Below, in pieces: positions 14,701-29,700 of a stretch of DNA of 64,000 nucleotides. Positions within the stretch are counted from its first letter, which is position 1. Every line of letters starts with the position of its first letter. Where the stretch lies: the NCBI GenBank assembly GCA_905250025.1, contig CAJNOJ010000040.1, positions 248,001 through 312,000 of the forward strand, written 5' to 3'. The position numbers and the translations under genes were made by a program. Source of the DNA: Adineta ricciae. Its lineage: Eukaryota; Rotifera; Eurotatoria; Adinetida; Adinetidae. The notes beneath the pieces are model-generated. The model was not told the origin of the DNA and made no database searches. It saw nothing but the letters and a program-made list of their open reading frames with translations.

Positions 14701-17700
14701 TCATTGCCCTTGAAAAGAAAAAAAGATTTATTTATGAAAATTTATGCGAGTGAAAATCAATCTACTTGTGGTTTAAGTTGTTCTTTAAGCCATGCTAAAT
14801 AATAAGACAAATCCGATGATGACATTCGTTCGACACTCCAACAAGCAAGCTTAGCAATAATTCGACTCGTCTATCAAACGAACAAAGAAAAGAAGTTTCT
14901 AAGATTCTTTTCATAGAGAAAATTCTTCAATTACTTGATAAACAACAAATTGGTCTTGATTAGCAAACATGTTAAAAAAATATGACCACAATTGTTCTTT
15001 TTTCATCTTAGCATACGTATTAAATATTTCCACACGACTTTTATCTTCCTAAAAAAATAACTTTTCATATGTTCTTCTTCTAAACAGAATCGTACCCGAA
15101 GACATTCGTCCATCAATGTCAATAAATATCGCAACGTTTGCTGTTTGAACAATTTAGCCATCAAGGTTAAAAATGTTTTTGCGCACTACAAAACACCTGT
15201 CAATGGTTGATTCTTTATGAATACATTTAACTTACTTGGGTACGCATATTTGGATCCATCAACATTTTCGCCCGGCCTTCGGCATTCAATTGATCGAACT
15301 GAGAAATGAATTCATAATCATCCTTCGTAATCATTTGCCCTTGAAAGTACGATTGCCATTTGGGCTTTTGACGCATGACCTCTTGAGCTTGTTTTTGCAG
15401 ATGACTTATTGCACCGGTCACTAATTCAAAAGAAAAACAACCGTTTTTACATTCGAAATCAACCTCTTTTTTGTTATATACTTGATTCTAAGTCATCAGG
15501 TAAATGATGAGTCGTTCTAAATTGATTGAGATCATTGCTTAAACGACGAACTACAGCTTCGTTTTCGTTAGTAGTTTGAGCCATGAATACTGTCTAGAAA
15601 GAAAGGTAAGGTATAAACAAACCAAAGGTGATAGAGCAGAACAAAATAGTATAATTATTATATGTAGAGCGGTAAAGTAATAAATAAGAAAAATATATTG
15701 TCACATAGCTTCCTTTGATGATGATGTGGTGAAAAAGAAAATGTTTTGTAAAAAGAAAAAAAACAGTCAGTCATAGAGATTTGATCTTGTTGGTTCAATT
15801 TTTAACCAATAACACAAAAGCAAACAGAAAAGAGAGAAAGCGAACATGCCGATAAGAGTCTACTCGTCATGTAGAGCTCTTATAAAAAAGAGAACTGATA
15901 TACCCCCATGGCTCTTAGAAATGAACCGAACACGTTGATATCAAGCAACTGATTCCCTTTTATTTAGCAGTACGAACTGATAAAAATGATGCAAGCCATT
16001 AAATAGTCATTATCAACTGATAGTATCATGTGTCCTAATTATCATTTCAGTGAATTGATCGATGGCGTCGTCTAAATCCGTATATGTTTGGAAAGTTTTG
16101 ATGTTATATAGAGTTCGCAGTATAGAATACCATTTTCATTGACAGAAATGTTCGTGTTGTGCGCCACAATCACATTTTATTTTTACTCGTTCTCTCGAAG
16201 TATGCATTTACTGTCACATATTTTCTTATATAAAAGATAAAGTTCAACTACACTCGAATTTATTTGTTATCCAGAATTGATAGTCTTAGCAACAAAATTA
16301 CAGTAGTGTTAAACTCGAGAATTGGATTCGACTATTTGGTTATTCAAAACGCAGTCTGTGCTCCAAATAGTCGGATGATAAAGCCGTTAAAAAATTTGAA
16401 ATGTCGATTTAATTATATTGCGGGCTTTTCTTTATCGGAAAAGATACACGCTCGTAGGACGCCATCCATATTGGAAATGCACACGACATTTTTAGTCTGC
16501 GTAGTTTTTTTTATAAATCCTTTATGCCATACCGAGTCGTAAGCTTTCTTGTGGCGTCTAGGTATAGTGATGGAGATGATATATTGTTAGTTAGCGTATC
16601 GCTGGCCGCTTGATGTATAAGCCATTGTGATTTACCAAGAAATATCAAGAAAGTTATTTTTCGAGTAAAACTAATCTTTTTCGTTGGTCTCTGTATAATG
16701 ATATAAACCGGATACTCCGTGTACTGAACAAAGAATAAAACACATTAGTATTAATGGAGAGGACACTTATATGTTCTGTTCTATATGATACGTCTATTTC
16801 AGCTATAAATATAGAATAAAGAAAATCCTCAGGCGAGTTGCTCATCTTAAATATACAGAAAAAATCTCAATTCAAATTACTTTTTCTCGACGTTGGATGA
16901 AAAACTAATTAGAGTATATTCATATCAGCACGGCGGAGCGGTCATCAGATTCTTAATTTATTTTTTGTGTCTAATCTAGTTTGTTTGAGCTGCGCGTATG
17001 TGTAAAATATAGTGATGTAAGAAAAGTTTCACATTATATTTTCTCACAGTTCATTCGATGCCACTCAAGTATTCCATCAGCCAATAAATGATACTCTTTG
17101 TTAATACGATTGGTCCCTTTTCTGAAAGAAAGGGTTATAGTGTCATAAATCTGATCGTTGAAATGCAAAAAGTTCGCTTGTTTGCACAATCCTATTAGAT
17201 TGCAGCATTCAATCAATGAATGAAAACTTAACCATGGTCATTAGCAAACGATTGATGAAAGGTTTTCGGGGTCGAAGATCACTAATCCGTAATCAATTTT
17301 TCGAAAAAACTTTTTGTTTCATTTTTTAGGACAAAGCATCACTTCTTTTGAGAAAATTTTTTTTTCTATAATGGAATAAGTGAAAAAGTCAGTTCTTAGA
17401 TATGGCACTACTGATAGGTAGAAGATATTAGGCAACGGTGAAATTATTCGATAGTATATGTATTTACTTCGCTTCATCTTTCACTTCCGTTCCGACCTTC
17501 GATAGAGCCATTTTCATTTTCCAACATAATACCCTGACTGACGTCTCTATGATAATCCAAAGATGTAATCTGGTGACTATTCAGCGTAGTTGCCAAAACC
17601 TGGTTGGATCTTAAAGTCGAATCGATAAATATGATTTGACAATAAACTTCAAATAGTCTGCCACTTTTCAGCTGATTTTTATGCAAAAGTCAACCTGGGT

Positions 17701-20700
17701 GCTTACCAGAAAATCATAAGCAGACTTAAATTCATTCTCTAGATCATCAAAGTCAAAACAAATATCTGAAAGCTATTCGGCAGCGTCGCTGGTTGCCAAA
17801 GGTGATCAGGTTGATAGGAACGGTGAAATAGATCCTACCTTGCATTACATGACTAAACGTTTTCAAGATCAGAAGAAGTTTACGAAAAAGAAACAAATCT
17901 ATTCTGGCATCGAATGGGACAAGGATTAAAACTTTGTTTGATCTATCTGAAAAAATATTTTCAAAAATGGGAAAAAGTAACGAAACGTCTTAGAAGTGGG
18001 AGAAAATCTCGAAGAGTATCATACCTAAGTCTTCGTAACGGAAAGAAAGCGACCCACTCTCAATTATTTAGTCTGCGTCATCACTGATATATCTAAGTTT
18101 GCAAGCAAAATACTTCGTTTATTTCGTCGAATCGAGCTTTTCTTTTACGCTATTGTTCGCAATATTTTTTCCGGCTATTTCGTCAGCAATCTCTATTACG
18201 ATATGTGAAGGTGCGGTCTTAATTGAGAACTGAAAAACTTGAGAGATTGTTCATTTATGATAAGAATCGTTTAATCGATTGCTTCAGAAGGATGTTAAAT
18301 ATATAAGAGAGGATGAAAAATTAAAGGTAAATCAGTTTATATTTGGCTTGTTTCGAAAAATAGTACAATGGGTAAAACGCTTCAACTAAATTGGTACAAC
18401 TATTTCTTCCTGGAACTTGATTTTCATTGTTTTCAGAGTTTAAGTAACGTAGTTCATCTTCATCTGCCCATGTATAAGTGATACTCGATGAATTCAGTTC
18501 GCACATTATCGGAGATCGATACTCCGTTCATTGATTATTGGTTGAATAACAAAAAATTGTTCCTGATAAGAGAAGTAGTCGTTGATTTGGTTCAAGTTCA
18601 ACCGTTAGATTCGATTGATTTTTGCAAAATATCTTTTTCTCATTTAGGAAAGCTTTCAGTTGTGGACGAGTTAGTTGTACTAAACTTCGATAGTTATTTG
18701 TAATCACATGTACTGCTAGTTCATTATAGATCGAACGAGATATTTTCTCATCAGATAATAAACTATGCAACACAGCTGCGTCAATCACAAATGTTTCCAC
18801 GAGTCCACAACTTGCATAATAAGTTCCATTCGATGAGACTTTGTTATTAAAAAAGGCATCAGCTCCGATGATATTTCCACATTTATAATAAGTAGTTGAT
18901 GTACCATTTTTATGTTGAACAAGACCACGAATAATTAGATAAACATTTGTGACTCTTTGATTTCTTTCTAAAAGATTGCTGGGTTGAAACCATCGATTTA
19001 TTTCGATCGATGAAAGTCCTCGAAAGTATCGAAGTAAATGAATTGGCTTTCCAAATTCTTTCTTTTGGTATGTAAACACTCGAATCTTTCCATATTCGAA
19101 GTTGAATAATTTGTTCTCAATCAATTTCAGTATGTGTGAATATTCATTATCTGCAAGAATTCCTGTTTCATACAACTGAATAATCGCAATTGATCCATAT
19201 TTTAGAAGCATCTGAGCACATCGTCGTGTCATTTGAACGATCCAACATAATCGATAGGATTGTTTCAAGTCCAAGAGAATATACATGGCATTGATTTGAT
19301 ACGTCTTCATTTCATCATAGATTTCACCCATGATTCGTTCGTTCAAATTACCCAGTTCGGGGAATTGCAAACGAATATTATCAAGTCGAGTTTTAGTAGA
19401 ATGAAAACCTAAAGTACACAACAATTCTTCAGATACTTTAGAAAAAATTTCAACTCACTCAAAGTCAATTCAATCGTTTGGAAAATATGATCGAAGAATA
19501 ATCCATCCGCCCATAGCTTGTTCGACCGATCTGATGAAAATGTTGAGTGTTTTTCGGCGAATCATACCCAAATACTATTGTTTCTCATAATCAATCGTCA
19601 TCACCGTAAGAAAACGGATGATTAATTCGTTACGAATATTTTTATCATGTTGATAATCATCGATTATTGGTGGAACGAAATTTTCCCTTCTTCCAACGAT
19701 CGAGTTCATTTGTGAATCATGATCCAAAGGAGCATTCTGATGGAATGATTGTCGATCAGATATTGAAGAAATTTCATCTGTTGTTCTTGACAATTGTTGA
19801 TGATAATTTGTGTAATTTTCTTCATCTAATTCTTCCAATAGTTTAAGTATTCGGTTAAGTTCGTCCAGTCAACATCTGCAAACTTTTCGTTAATTTCCAC
19901 GATGTTTGTCGTCTGACATGTTCGAATGCTTGTAAAAGAACGATCTCACTTCCTTTTGTACCTAAAACAATAGAATTTGAGTTTAGCTAAGTTCATCACT
20001 TGATCGAATTACCATGGTGTAAACCTAAAATCTTCACTAAATATTTGCTACTTGTTCCATTAACGATCAAAGTTAGTAAGACAATCATTGAGATATGAAA
20101 TAGAAAACGATGACGTGTGATTGTTTCGATTTCTGTATCTAGACTGACGATTAATACTAAGATAAGTGACATGCTACCACGTAAACCACTCCATGTTAGA
20201 ATCACACAATCTTTCCATGATAAATGAACGCCTGGACACATCATTAATGGATATAATACAATAACTGTTACAAGATGTCCTACATGGATCATAATATACA
20301 AAACAACGGAGAAGCCGAAGTCTTTCGCAGAAATGTCAGTAGCAGTACCGATGAATAGCCTAGCGAGAATAATGCCAGTGATAGTAAAGATAAGAATATT
20401 GATGAAGTGAGTCGCAATTCTCCAAGTACTTGCCATGGCAGGTTGAACATTGCTGCTAATATAGTATTTGTATTTGCTCATGTATAAGCCCATGAAAACA
20501 ACAGCCGTGAATGGTAGTGGAACTTTATTTTTGAAAAACTTCGATAAATATGATTTTGTATATACATGAGGACAGGACTGATAATGAGAGAAATAAGATA
20601 ACTGCTTGATTTGGAGTCACTTTCGGAATGACTGACGAATTCATTTATTGAAGTAATCTAAAATAGGTAAATATAGTTGTCAAAATATTTTATGATAACT

Positions 20701-23700
20701 GTGCAGAGTATTTTCTTGAAAAGAAAAACGTTGATTTGTTATAGGTCAAGATGTCAGTGATGTCGTGGAACACATATGTAAAATAATGACGCGATCTTTC
20801 GTGTTTGTATACTGTTTGAAAGCATACTTATCTTTATGTTGTATCAACATATTTTCTGTCGCTCGAATTGGCGCATAGCATGAGATAAAATTGTGAAGGA
20901 AATTGTTAATAGGATACAGTTAATTGCATTGATCTGAGCGGCTAAGTACTCAGTTATTCAAGTGGTCACCTTCAATTAGCCATCGACTTCAAAGTAGCTT
21001 GTAGAGTATGGATTCCTAAAGATTAGTTTGAGTTTATATAAAGAAAAATATGGAGAGATGTATTCGAAAACAAAAGATAACATTGATTACTATCGCAAAT
21101 GAAACATCCTTTGATTCTAACTGAATAGAAATATTTTTGTGTAGCTCTACATTTGCAACTCGCCATTGTCGACAGGAGAGAATCACCAAAAAATAATTCA
21201 GTGCAAATAGAAATTACTCAGTAATGATATCTCGAAAATATCGACGTGAATAAATGTCTCATAAAATTCAACGACAAAAGTTTCCAAAACATCATAAGCG
21301 GCGACGAAGGAGTGCTGTTATGAAAGAGAATATTTCTCATTCATTGTGTAGTAATCTTACTCATGAAAGTATCGAAAAAGTTCAGAAAAGTCGAATGTAA
21401 AGAAGATGAAGGAAGTACACCTATGGTAGAGGCGAACGGCAAATCCGAATTCAATGCAATGAGAGTGTTTGATACAGTCTCTCCATCGCTATCAAATTCA
21501 TGTTTTCGCGTCGAAATTGACGGGAAAGAAAAGTATATTTATAAGCAAACAGCCTGTCGGCTTTTCACGGATTACAAACCACAATTGTCAGCTGATCGAT
21601 CAAAACGAGTTATGAAAGCAGTGAATAGGTGAATGGAAGCTTGAATATAGTGGTGTTAATCAAACAAATAGATTAGAATTATTGTATTGCTTTTTTCTGT
21701 TAAAAAAATATAACTAAACTAATCAGCTCTATTGTTCCAGTTTTTTTACACTCATATCTCACTGTGATTGTCTAAACATCTGACGATAAAGAATTCTTTT
21801 TTCTTCAATATTTCATTGAAAACAGTGTCGAATATTTTGTGGTTTTTGAGCTTTAGAAGATCATCACAAAACATGATAAATATTTGGAAGACTCTATACT
21901 TTAAAATCCTGGGAGTACCGTGAAAATCCCAGGAGTACGGTAACAATCCAAAGAATACGAAAAAATCCAAGAAGTATTGAAAAACAAGTTTGAACAGTTG
22001 CCCGTGTCTTCCAACGATAAATCGATTCTTTTCTCTCCTGTCAACGAAATGATTCCCTGCCGAATATTTTCATTGAGGAATATCCATTCGTCAAATCTCT
22101 TTCAGAATTATCGGAAGCCTGGCAATATTATTCTAAGCGTACACTTTAGGATTAATCTAGCATTTAAACGCCTAGTCATTCGTCGGCCACTCACGTCTAG
22201 CCGCTGCCATGCTGTATCTGTTATTCCTTTCGCCTTTTATTAACTTTCAAACTGAATGATTGGGCTTTCTTTTATTGTCGCTTCGACTATCAAAAGAAAC
22301 TAGATAGGAAAGTCTTATTGTATGATTTGCTTCGAAACGAACATCTTTCATAGTGCTGCACGTGTTCAGAATACTGTATGTATAGTCCACGCGTCTGTAG
22401 TTATTAAGATGAAATTTCACCGACGGGTATATCACTTTGCGAACTACTTCTACTAAATTCCCCTGAAAATATATGATACTAAGCTCATATCACTTTTTCG
22501 GATGTCTTCAATTAGAAACATCATTATGTACAATGCATTAGATCTTTTCGTGTAAGCTCTTGAGCTACTATCTTTGTACGCATGACGTCCATGCATAGCG
22601 TTCAGCTCATCATCTTCTACAAAAGATTTCAGAACAGATAAAGTAAAATATCTCCTTTGTAAAGAGGAAGGAGCAAGCCCACGCTCAGCGAATAAGACGG
22701 AGTTCACCCTCAAATTCGAATTTCCCGACACCAGACACCCTTCGATCTACTCTGACAATGGATGTTAATAAGTCGTGATTATTTAATCAAAAGTTAATAA
22801 TTAATTAATTAAGCAACACTAACCTCGGATTCGTGATCCTCGACCTCGATTACCCTACGGGTAATCATTTTCTAACAACTATCGATCAATTTCATTGATT
22901 TTAGAAACGTTGATTTTGTGATTGAATCGGACAATCAGAATGACCGACAGGCAAACTTTGAGCTTTTTAGCCCAGCATTTAAACGCTGCATAATCCTTTC
23001 TTTCAGAGAAGGGAACTAGAGACATAATCTTAAATCAAGGAGTGGAATGATATAGAAAATAAATGCGGAACCTTCGGATTTTATCCGAAAGTTAGGTGTA
23101 TTGCTAAAAGTGTGTCAGATGAAGTACATTAGCAGTCATAGGGAATTAGTAATAGTTGTTCAACAACTCAGAAATCACTCGTCCGAACAGCCTCATGATT
23201 TTATTTTAGCGAGATTCTGATGTGACAGTATGCCATGGGAAATTCTATCACATTCAAATTACCCTGTCAGAAGCTGTAGTATAGACCAACGGTAGAGACA
23301 CATTGATTGGTTCTACATAGGTCGGTCAATAAGTTCTTACACTTTCAGATATTTATTGTTAGAAAAAAGGCAATCTTCAGGATATAACTGCTTAGGATAT
23401 AATTTTAAGGGAACGCGCAAAAAACTTATCGACAGACCTATATAGTAATGCACTCACTTTATGAGTGTCCTATAACACTGAAATGCTTGAAATCTGTTCT
23501 TAGTAGCATATTGTTGACACTTTGACTGGCTTCAACTGATGCACATATTTTTACAAAAAAATCGCGGTTTTGAGTGCATTTTTACGGTTCACATCGCTCA
23601 GCACATCTCGAATGCATTTGTTAACGTTAACGCATACAAACTTCTTTTGGGTTAATTTCACCCAAGTCTAACACCCACCCCTCATTTTTATTACCTCCAG

Positions 23701-26700
23701 GCATTTTTATCACTTATTAAATCTGAATTCACCGCCCAAACTTTAACTACGATGTCTATAATAGAGATCCATGGCTAGTAGATGAGTGGTCTGGATGAAA
23801 TACACCTTCATCCTCATCCGCACTATCAAGATCCTTATTATGGCGTTCTGAACCAAGTTGTGCGTCTTTACTAAAACCGAGCAGTAATAGGTGAGTGTTT
23901 CATGCACTTATCTGTCACGAAAACGGTTTGATAGCAGTTTCATCCAGATTACCTCAGATCCATCTCCTTACTAATCTGCCAACATCCTTCGACGTTTCCC
24001 GAGGCTTACGACAGTTCCATGGAAATGTGCGCCCGTTTTCCTTCACAGAATCGCTTGAGTGAAATTTCACCCAGATTACACCCAGGTCAGCAACACCTAT
24101 CATCTTCACTAGTGTACAAATATTCATTCCGATGTTCTCTAGGCATATGGAAGTAGCATGCACCGTTTCGCGGCGTTTTTAGCCATAGAACCACTTGGGT
24201 GAGATTTCACCCACGCCATCCTGACCGACCCTCATCACTAGTCTACTAACTCTGGCTTGATGTTTCGCCCCGCTCACGGAAGCTCCATGAATGCTTTCGC
24301 GCCTTTTTCTAGTGCAGAACTGCTTGGGTGAAATTCCACCCAGATCTCACCCACGCCTACCCCTTCACTGGTCAATCAGCACTTCCTTCATGTTTTTCCG
24401 GATCCAAGAAACCCATATATTAGGTTTGGTCACCATAGCTGATATAGAAAGTAAATGCTAAACAAACAAGCGGATAAACACGCAAATCTTCAACATTTTC
24501 ATATAGAAATTAGAGAAAACTTTACCAAAAGTCGGCAAGGGCACAGCCGATCAGGCTCATCTTCGAACTCGACCCAGGCACTTACAAGATAATGCTATGT
24601 AGCAAATTTCATGAAAATTGGATTATTTTTTCAGAAGTTATCGGATTAACAGCCGGACTTACTGACCGATTCTATAGTGTACTCACTTTTTGAGTACACA
24701 ACAAATATTTCGAATGCATTTCGATATTTTTTTTAGACAGGATCATTTTTGACACCGCCCGGTACGACTAGCGTTAAGCAAACGAACTTTGAACGCGGCT
24801 ATAACGTGTTCTTTCAGACAAGAGAACAATGACTAATATCTTTCTTTATGCGTCCTTTCTCGATTCGACGTTCATTTTCTCTCTTCGGTCACTTTGACTC
24901 AACAGGCAGAAAGAACGAATGAAAACATGGACTGACGTTCTCTCTTTTGTATCTATTCTGTTCGTGTTCAGTCTATTCTAGACAATGGATAGTCGTCCAT
25001 ATAAATATACATCGATTTCCTTCACGTTCATTCGTATCAACAGCAATCGAGGCCTCGTTCCACAACGCAAACAAGCGATCCTGTCAAATTACACGTGAGT
25101 CCTCATTTTTGAAACCGAGTAATGTTTCAAACACGATTATGTCCGTATATATGTGTGTGTCCCTGCCATGGGGAGTCGGCACGATGAGCGAAAGAAAGAT
25201 GAGCACGGAAAGATAAGCGAAAGGAATAATCAGCGCCTGACTAATTAAGCACAACACCAATTATCAAATGTACAGAGCATTATGTTCATCACTAAATTGG
25301 ATATACTCCGAACGCTCAGCAACATGTTTATACGGGGAATTGGATAATAAACTATGTCAACTTAAGTCTAACGATGTAATTAATTCACAAAAATATAAAT
25401 AATGTTACATGATGTATGTAACTTCAATTTCTTGTTAATTGGCAATGTCGAAAATCTCTGAAAACGGTACAACAAAGCGAAAACCACGATTAGATCTTGA
25501 TGGTCATTCATACATCCAAGACCGACCTTACGGTGAAAAAATTTACTGGCGTTACATTAATCATAAATCTGATAACTGTCCTTCTCGTCTCGTCTACACA
25601 CCTGCATAATTACCAATTCGATTCTCAAACCACCTACTGAACATTCATGTAAATCCAATGCAATTGCTCATGAAGTTCGTGTTTTTTCTCAACAAGTAGC
25701 CGAGCGGGCTTTAAACACACAGGAAACGCCTGAAGCGATTATCACTAATTGCTACAAAAGTAAGTGACAGAAAACTTTTGAATAAGATCAACAATTTGAA
25801 ATTCAATTTAGGTATGTCAGACTCGTCGATCGCTCGTCTTCCAGTGCGCGAAAATATTAAACGTCGAATTCGAATTCTTCGTCAAAATAACCAATTAGTG
25901 AAAGAACCGAATGATCCTAAATTTTTATCGGTTCCGAATGAACTAACTTTAACTCATCGAAAAGAAAGATTTCTTTGTTCTGACACAGGCCCAGGTAAGA
26001 CGAAGAACAAGATAATTATGTTAACATCTGTTGTCTCTATTTCAGGTCATGATCGAATATTAATCTTCGCAAGTCCTGAACAATTACAAATTTTACAATC
26101 GTCTGAAGAATTCTTAGTTGACGGCACATTCAAAGTTGTTCCTGAAATCTTCTATGAACTGTTTATTATCCATGCTGTTTATCGTAATTATGCTGTTCCT
26201 GTGATTTATGCTTTATTAAGACGAAAAAATACTGATACTTACCAACGTTTAATTGACGAAATCCTTAAGATTGCTCCAAATTGGTCGTCTCGCTTGATAA
26301 TGATGGACTTTGAACAAGCATCTATTAATCCCTTTCAAACCAAATTTCCAATTATACATCTGTCAGGATGTTATTTTCATCTTCGTCAAAGTATCCATTG
26401 AAAACTACAGGTGCGCAATAGTTTTGATAAAAGAAAGCATCACTATCTCTCTTGTATAGGAACTCGGTCATCAAACTGAGTATCAAAATGATACTGTACA
26501 TGCGCACAATATTCATAAAATTGCAGCATTGGCGTTTTTGGAATCCACCTCTGTCGTTGATGGATTTGAATTATTATGTGAAGAACTAGGCGAGGGATAT
26601 GATGATATTTTAGATTACTTTGAATCAACCTATATAGGTAAGCACTACTGTGGTTTTGAATTAATATCCTTTTTATACATTTGTTATCAGGAGAGTTAAG

Positions 26701-29700
26701 ATCAAATCGAATTCGTCAAAAACCATTATTTGACATTTCTTTCTGGAGCATGCATAATCGAACAACCCACTCTTCTATGAGAACAAACAATTGTGCGGAC
26801 GCATATCATCGAAGAATTAATTCAACTTTCCAATGTGCTCATCCGACGCTGTGGCTCTTTGTACAAAAATTATTCGATGAAGAAAACGTTGTTCACGCTG
26901 ATCTGGTTCACATCATCGCTGGTGAACCACCGAAGAAAAAGAAAATCACTGAACGTTTGGAAAGACGTCTGTTAAATCTTCTGACTACCAATCACTCTCC
27001 TATAGCTGTACAACTCAACTCGATTGCCTATAGTATTTCTCTAAAAAAAATAAATTTCAGTTTCTGACTAATTCAATAAATTGTCTATCAGTTAATTTAA
27101 TTACATTTCTGTGTATATAGATAATTAGGAGTCACGCTCAATTAGTCATTCACTAAACATTCCTTGCGCTTATGTTTCATGTGTTCATCTTTCTGTGCTC
27201 ATTTTTCTTTCGCTCATCTTTCATTGATCCCCTGTCATATTTCATCATTACTATCTCTATACAGAGTTCTACTCTGTACGCGCGCGGGCAAATCATTACA
27301 TTAATTTCAAACTAAAGAGGTACAGTAATCTTTTATTCCTTCATTGCTCCTTTACAATTTTCGATACTTTCTTTCACAAACTTTATATGAGGGTGATTCG
27401 CCGGTAATGCACGTTGCAGAATGTCCAAAGCGCGTTCGAAAAAAGTAATTGCTTTCGAATAGTCCTTAGTGTTACTGTAGACCCAACCGGTGTTGTTGTA
27501 CGAAGTAGCCAAATCAGGGTGATTCGAAGGAAGATTCTTTTCTCTAATTTCAAGTGCTTTTTCATGGAATGAAAGTGCTTTTTCATGGAATGAAAGTGCT
27601 TTTTCATGGAATGAAAGTGCTTCAGAATGCTCTCCCATGTTGTCATACACCACACCGATGTTGTTGTAGGAAGTGGCCAAATGAGGGTGATTCGAAGGAA
27701 GAGTTTTTTCCTGAATTACAAGTGCTTTTTCATGGAATAAGAGTGCTTTAGAATGCTCTCCCATGCTGTTATAGACCAAACCGATGTCGTTGTACGAAGT
27801 GGCCAAATGAGGGTGATTCGAAGGAAGAGTTTTTTCCTGAATTACAAGTGCTTTTTCATGGAATGAAAGTGCTTTCGGATGATCTCCCATGTTCATGTAA
27901 ACCAAACCGATGTTCCCGTACGAAGTAGCCAAATCCGGGTGATTCGATGGAAGAGTTTTTTCCTGAATTACAAGTGTTTTTTCATAGAATGAAAGTGCTT
28001 TAGAATACTCTCCCATGTTCTTGTAAACCCCACCGATGTTGTTGTACGAAGTAGCCAAATGAGGGTGATTCGAAGGAAGAGATTTTTCTCTAATTTCAAG
28101 TACTTTTTCATAGAATGAAAGTGCTTTAGAATACTCTCCCATGTTGTCATACACCCCACCGATGTTGTTGTACGAAGTAGCCACATCCGGGTGATTCGAA
28201 GGAAGATTCTTTTCTCTAATTTCAAGTGCTTTTTCATGGAATGAAAGTGCTTTCGGATGATCTCCCATGTTCATGTAAACCAAACCGATGTTCCCGTACG
28301 AAGTAGCCAAATCCGGGTGATTCGATGGAAGAGTTTTTTCCTGAATTACAAGTGTTTTTTCATAGAATGAAAGTGCTTTAGAATACTCTCCCATGTTCTT
28401 GTAAACCCCACCGATGTTGTTGTACGAAGTAGCCAAATGAGGGTGATTCGAAGGTAGAGATTTTTCGTCGATTTCAAGTGCTTTTTCATAGAATGAAAGC
28501 GCTTTCGAATACTCTCCCATGTTCTTGTACACCGTACCGATGTTGTTGTAAGAAGTAGCCAAATGAGGGTGATTCGAAGGAAGAGATTTTTGTTGGATTT
28601 GAAGTACTTTTTCATAGAATGAAAGTGCTTTCGGATGATCTCCCATATCCATGTACACCAAACCGATGTCGTTGTACGAAGTAGCCAAATCCGGGTGATT
28701 CGAAGGAAGATTCTTTTCTCTAATTTCAAGTGCTTTCTCATGGAATGAAAGTGCTTTAGAATACTCTCCCATGTTGTCATACACCCCACCGATGTTGTTG
28801 TAGGAAGCAGCGGACGAAGGGTGATTTGAGGGAAGAGTTTGTTCGTCGATTTCAAGTGCTTTTTCACAGTATTCTATAGCCATTGTATAATTACCTTGCC
28901 GATTTTGCAGGAAGCCAAGTTGATGATAGTAATGTGCTCTGTCATTGTTATCAGACGTTTGTTCCAGTAACACACTGTAGAGTTCTTCTGCTTTTTCCAA
29001 CTGTTCAAGTTTAAGCAATAAGTGGCCCAAACGTTGCCATCCTGTACCCCCGCCAACTTCACTTTCAATATGATCCGTTAATACACGGAGTTGTGGATCG
29101 TCATCAGCAGTCAACTGAAGTTGTACCTCATGGTAAAGTTTTTTCTTGTCACCCAGTTGTCGAATAGTACCTATTCGAAACACGGTGTGCATGGAAAACA
29201 GGATCTCTGCTTCGCGTTCGAAATAACTAAGATCCCCGATTGATGCGAATGGAGTAGTACCAATAGTCGGATCGATTGTGATCACGAACAGAACACCCAC
29301 CTTGTCGGGATCACGGAGAGCGCTGTAGGTGAACACAAGAGATTTCTCTTGTTTGATACTGGTGGATAAAAAGTTGTTGAACGATAAAAGACCACCTACA
29401 GTTTTGGATAACTGGTCAAAATCTTTCTTACATAGTCCCTGTCCACGGTAGACTACGAGAGGTTTTCGCCCGTAACTACTGACTTGTACTTGATGTAGTT
29501 GTTGTATTTGTTTGTGTAAATCATGAAGGAAAAATCCCATGTTAATAATGACTTCGCCATCCAAAGTACGAAGTGCTTGATTGAGCATTTTGTAAGTAAA
29601 ACACTCACGTGTATACCACCAAATGGCCTTGTCTGGACGATAGTTACATTCAAACTCACCGATAACCCTTTGCTCTACGATGTTGTCTTGAAAACGCTGA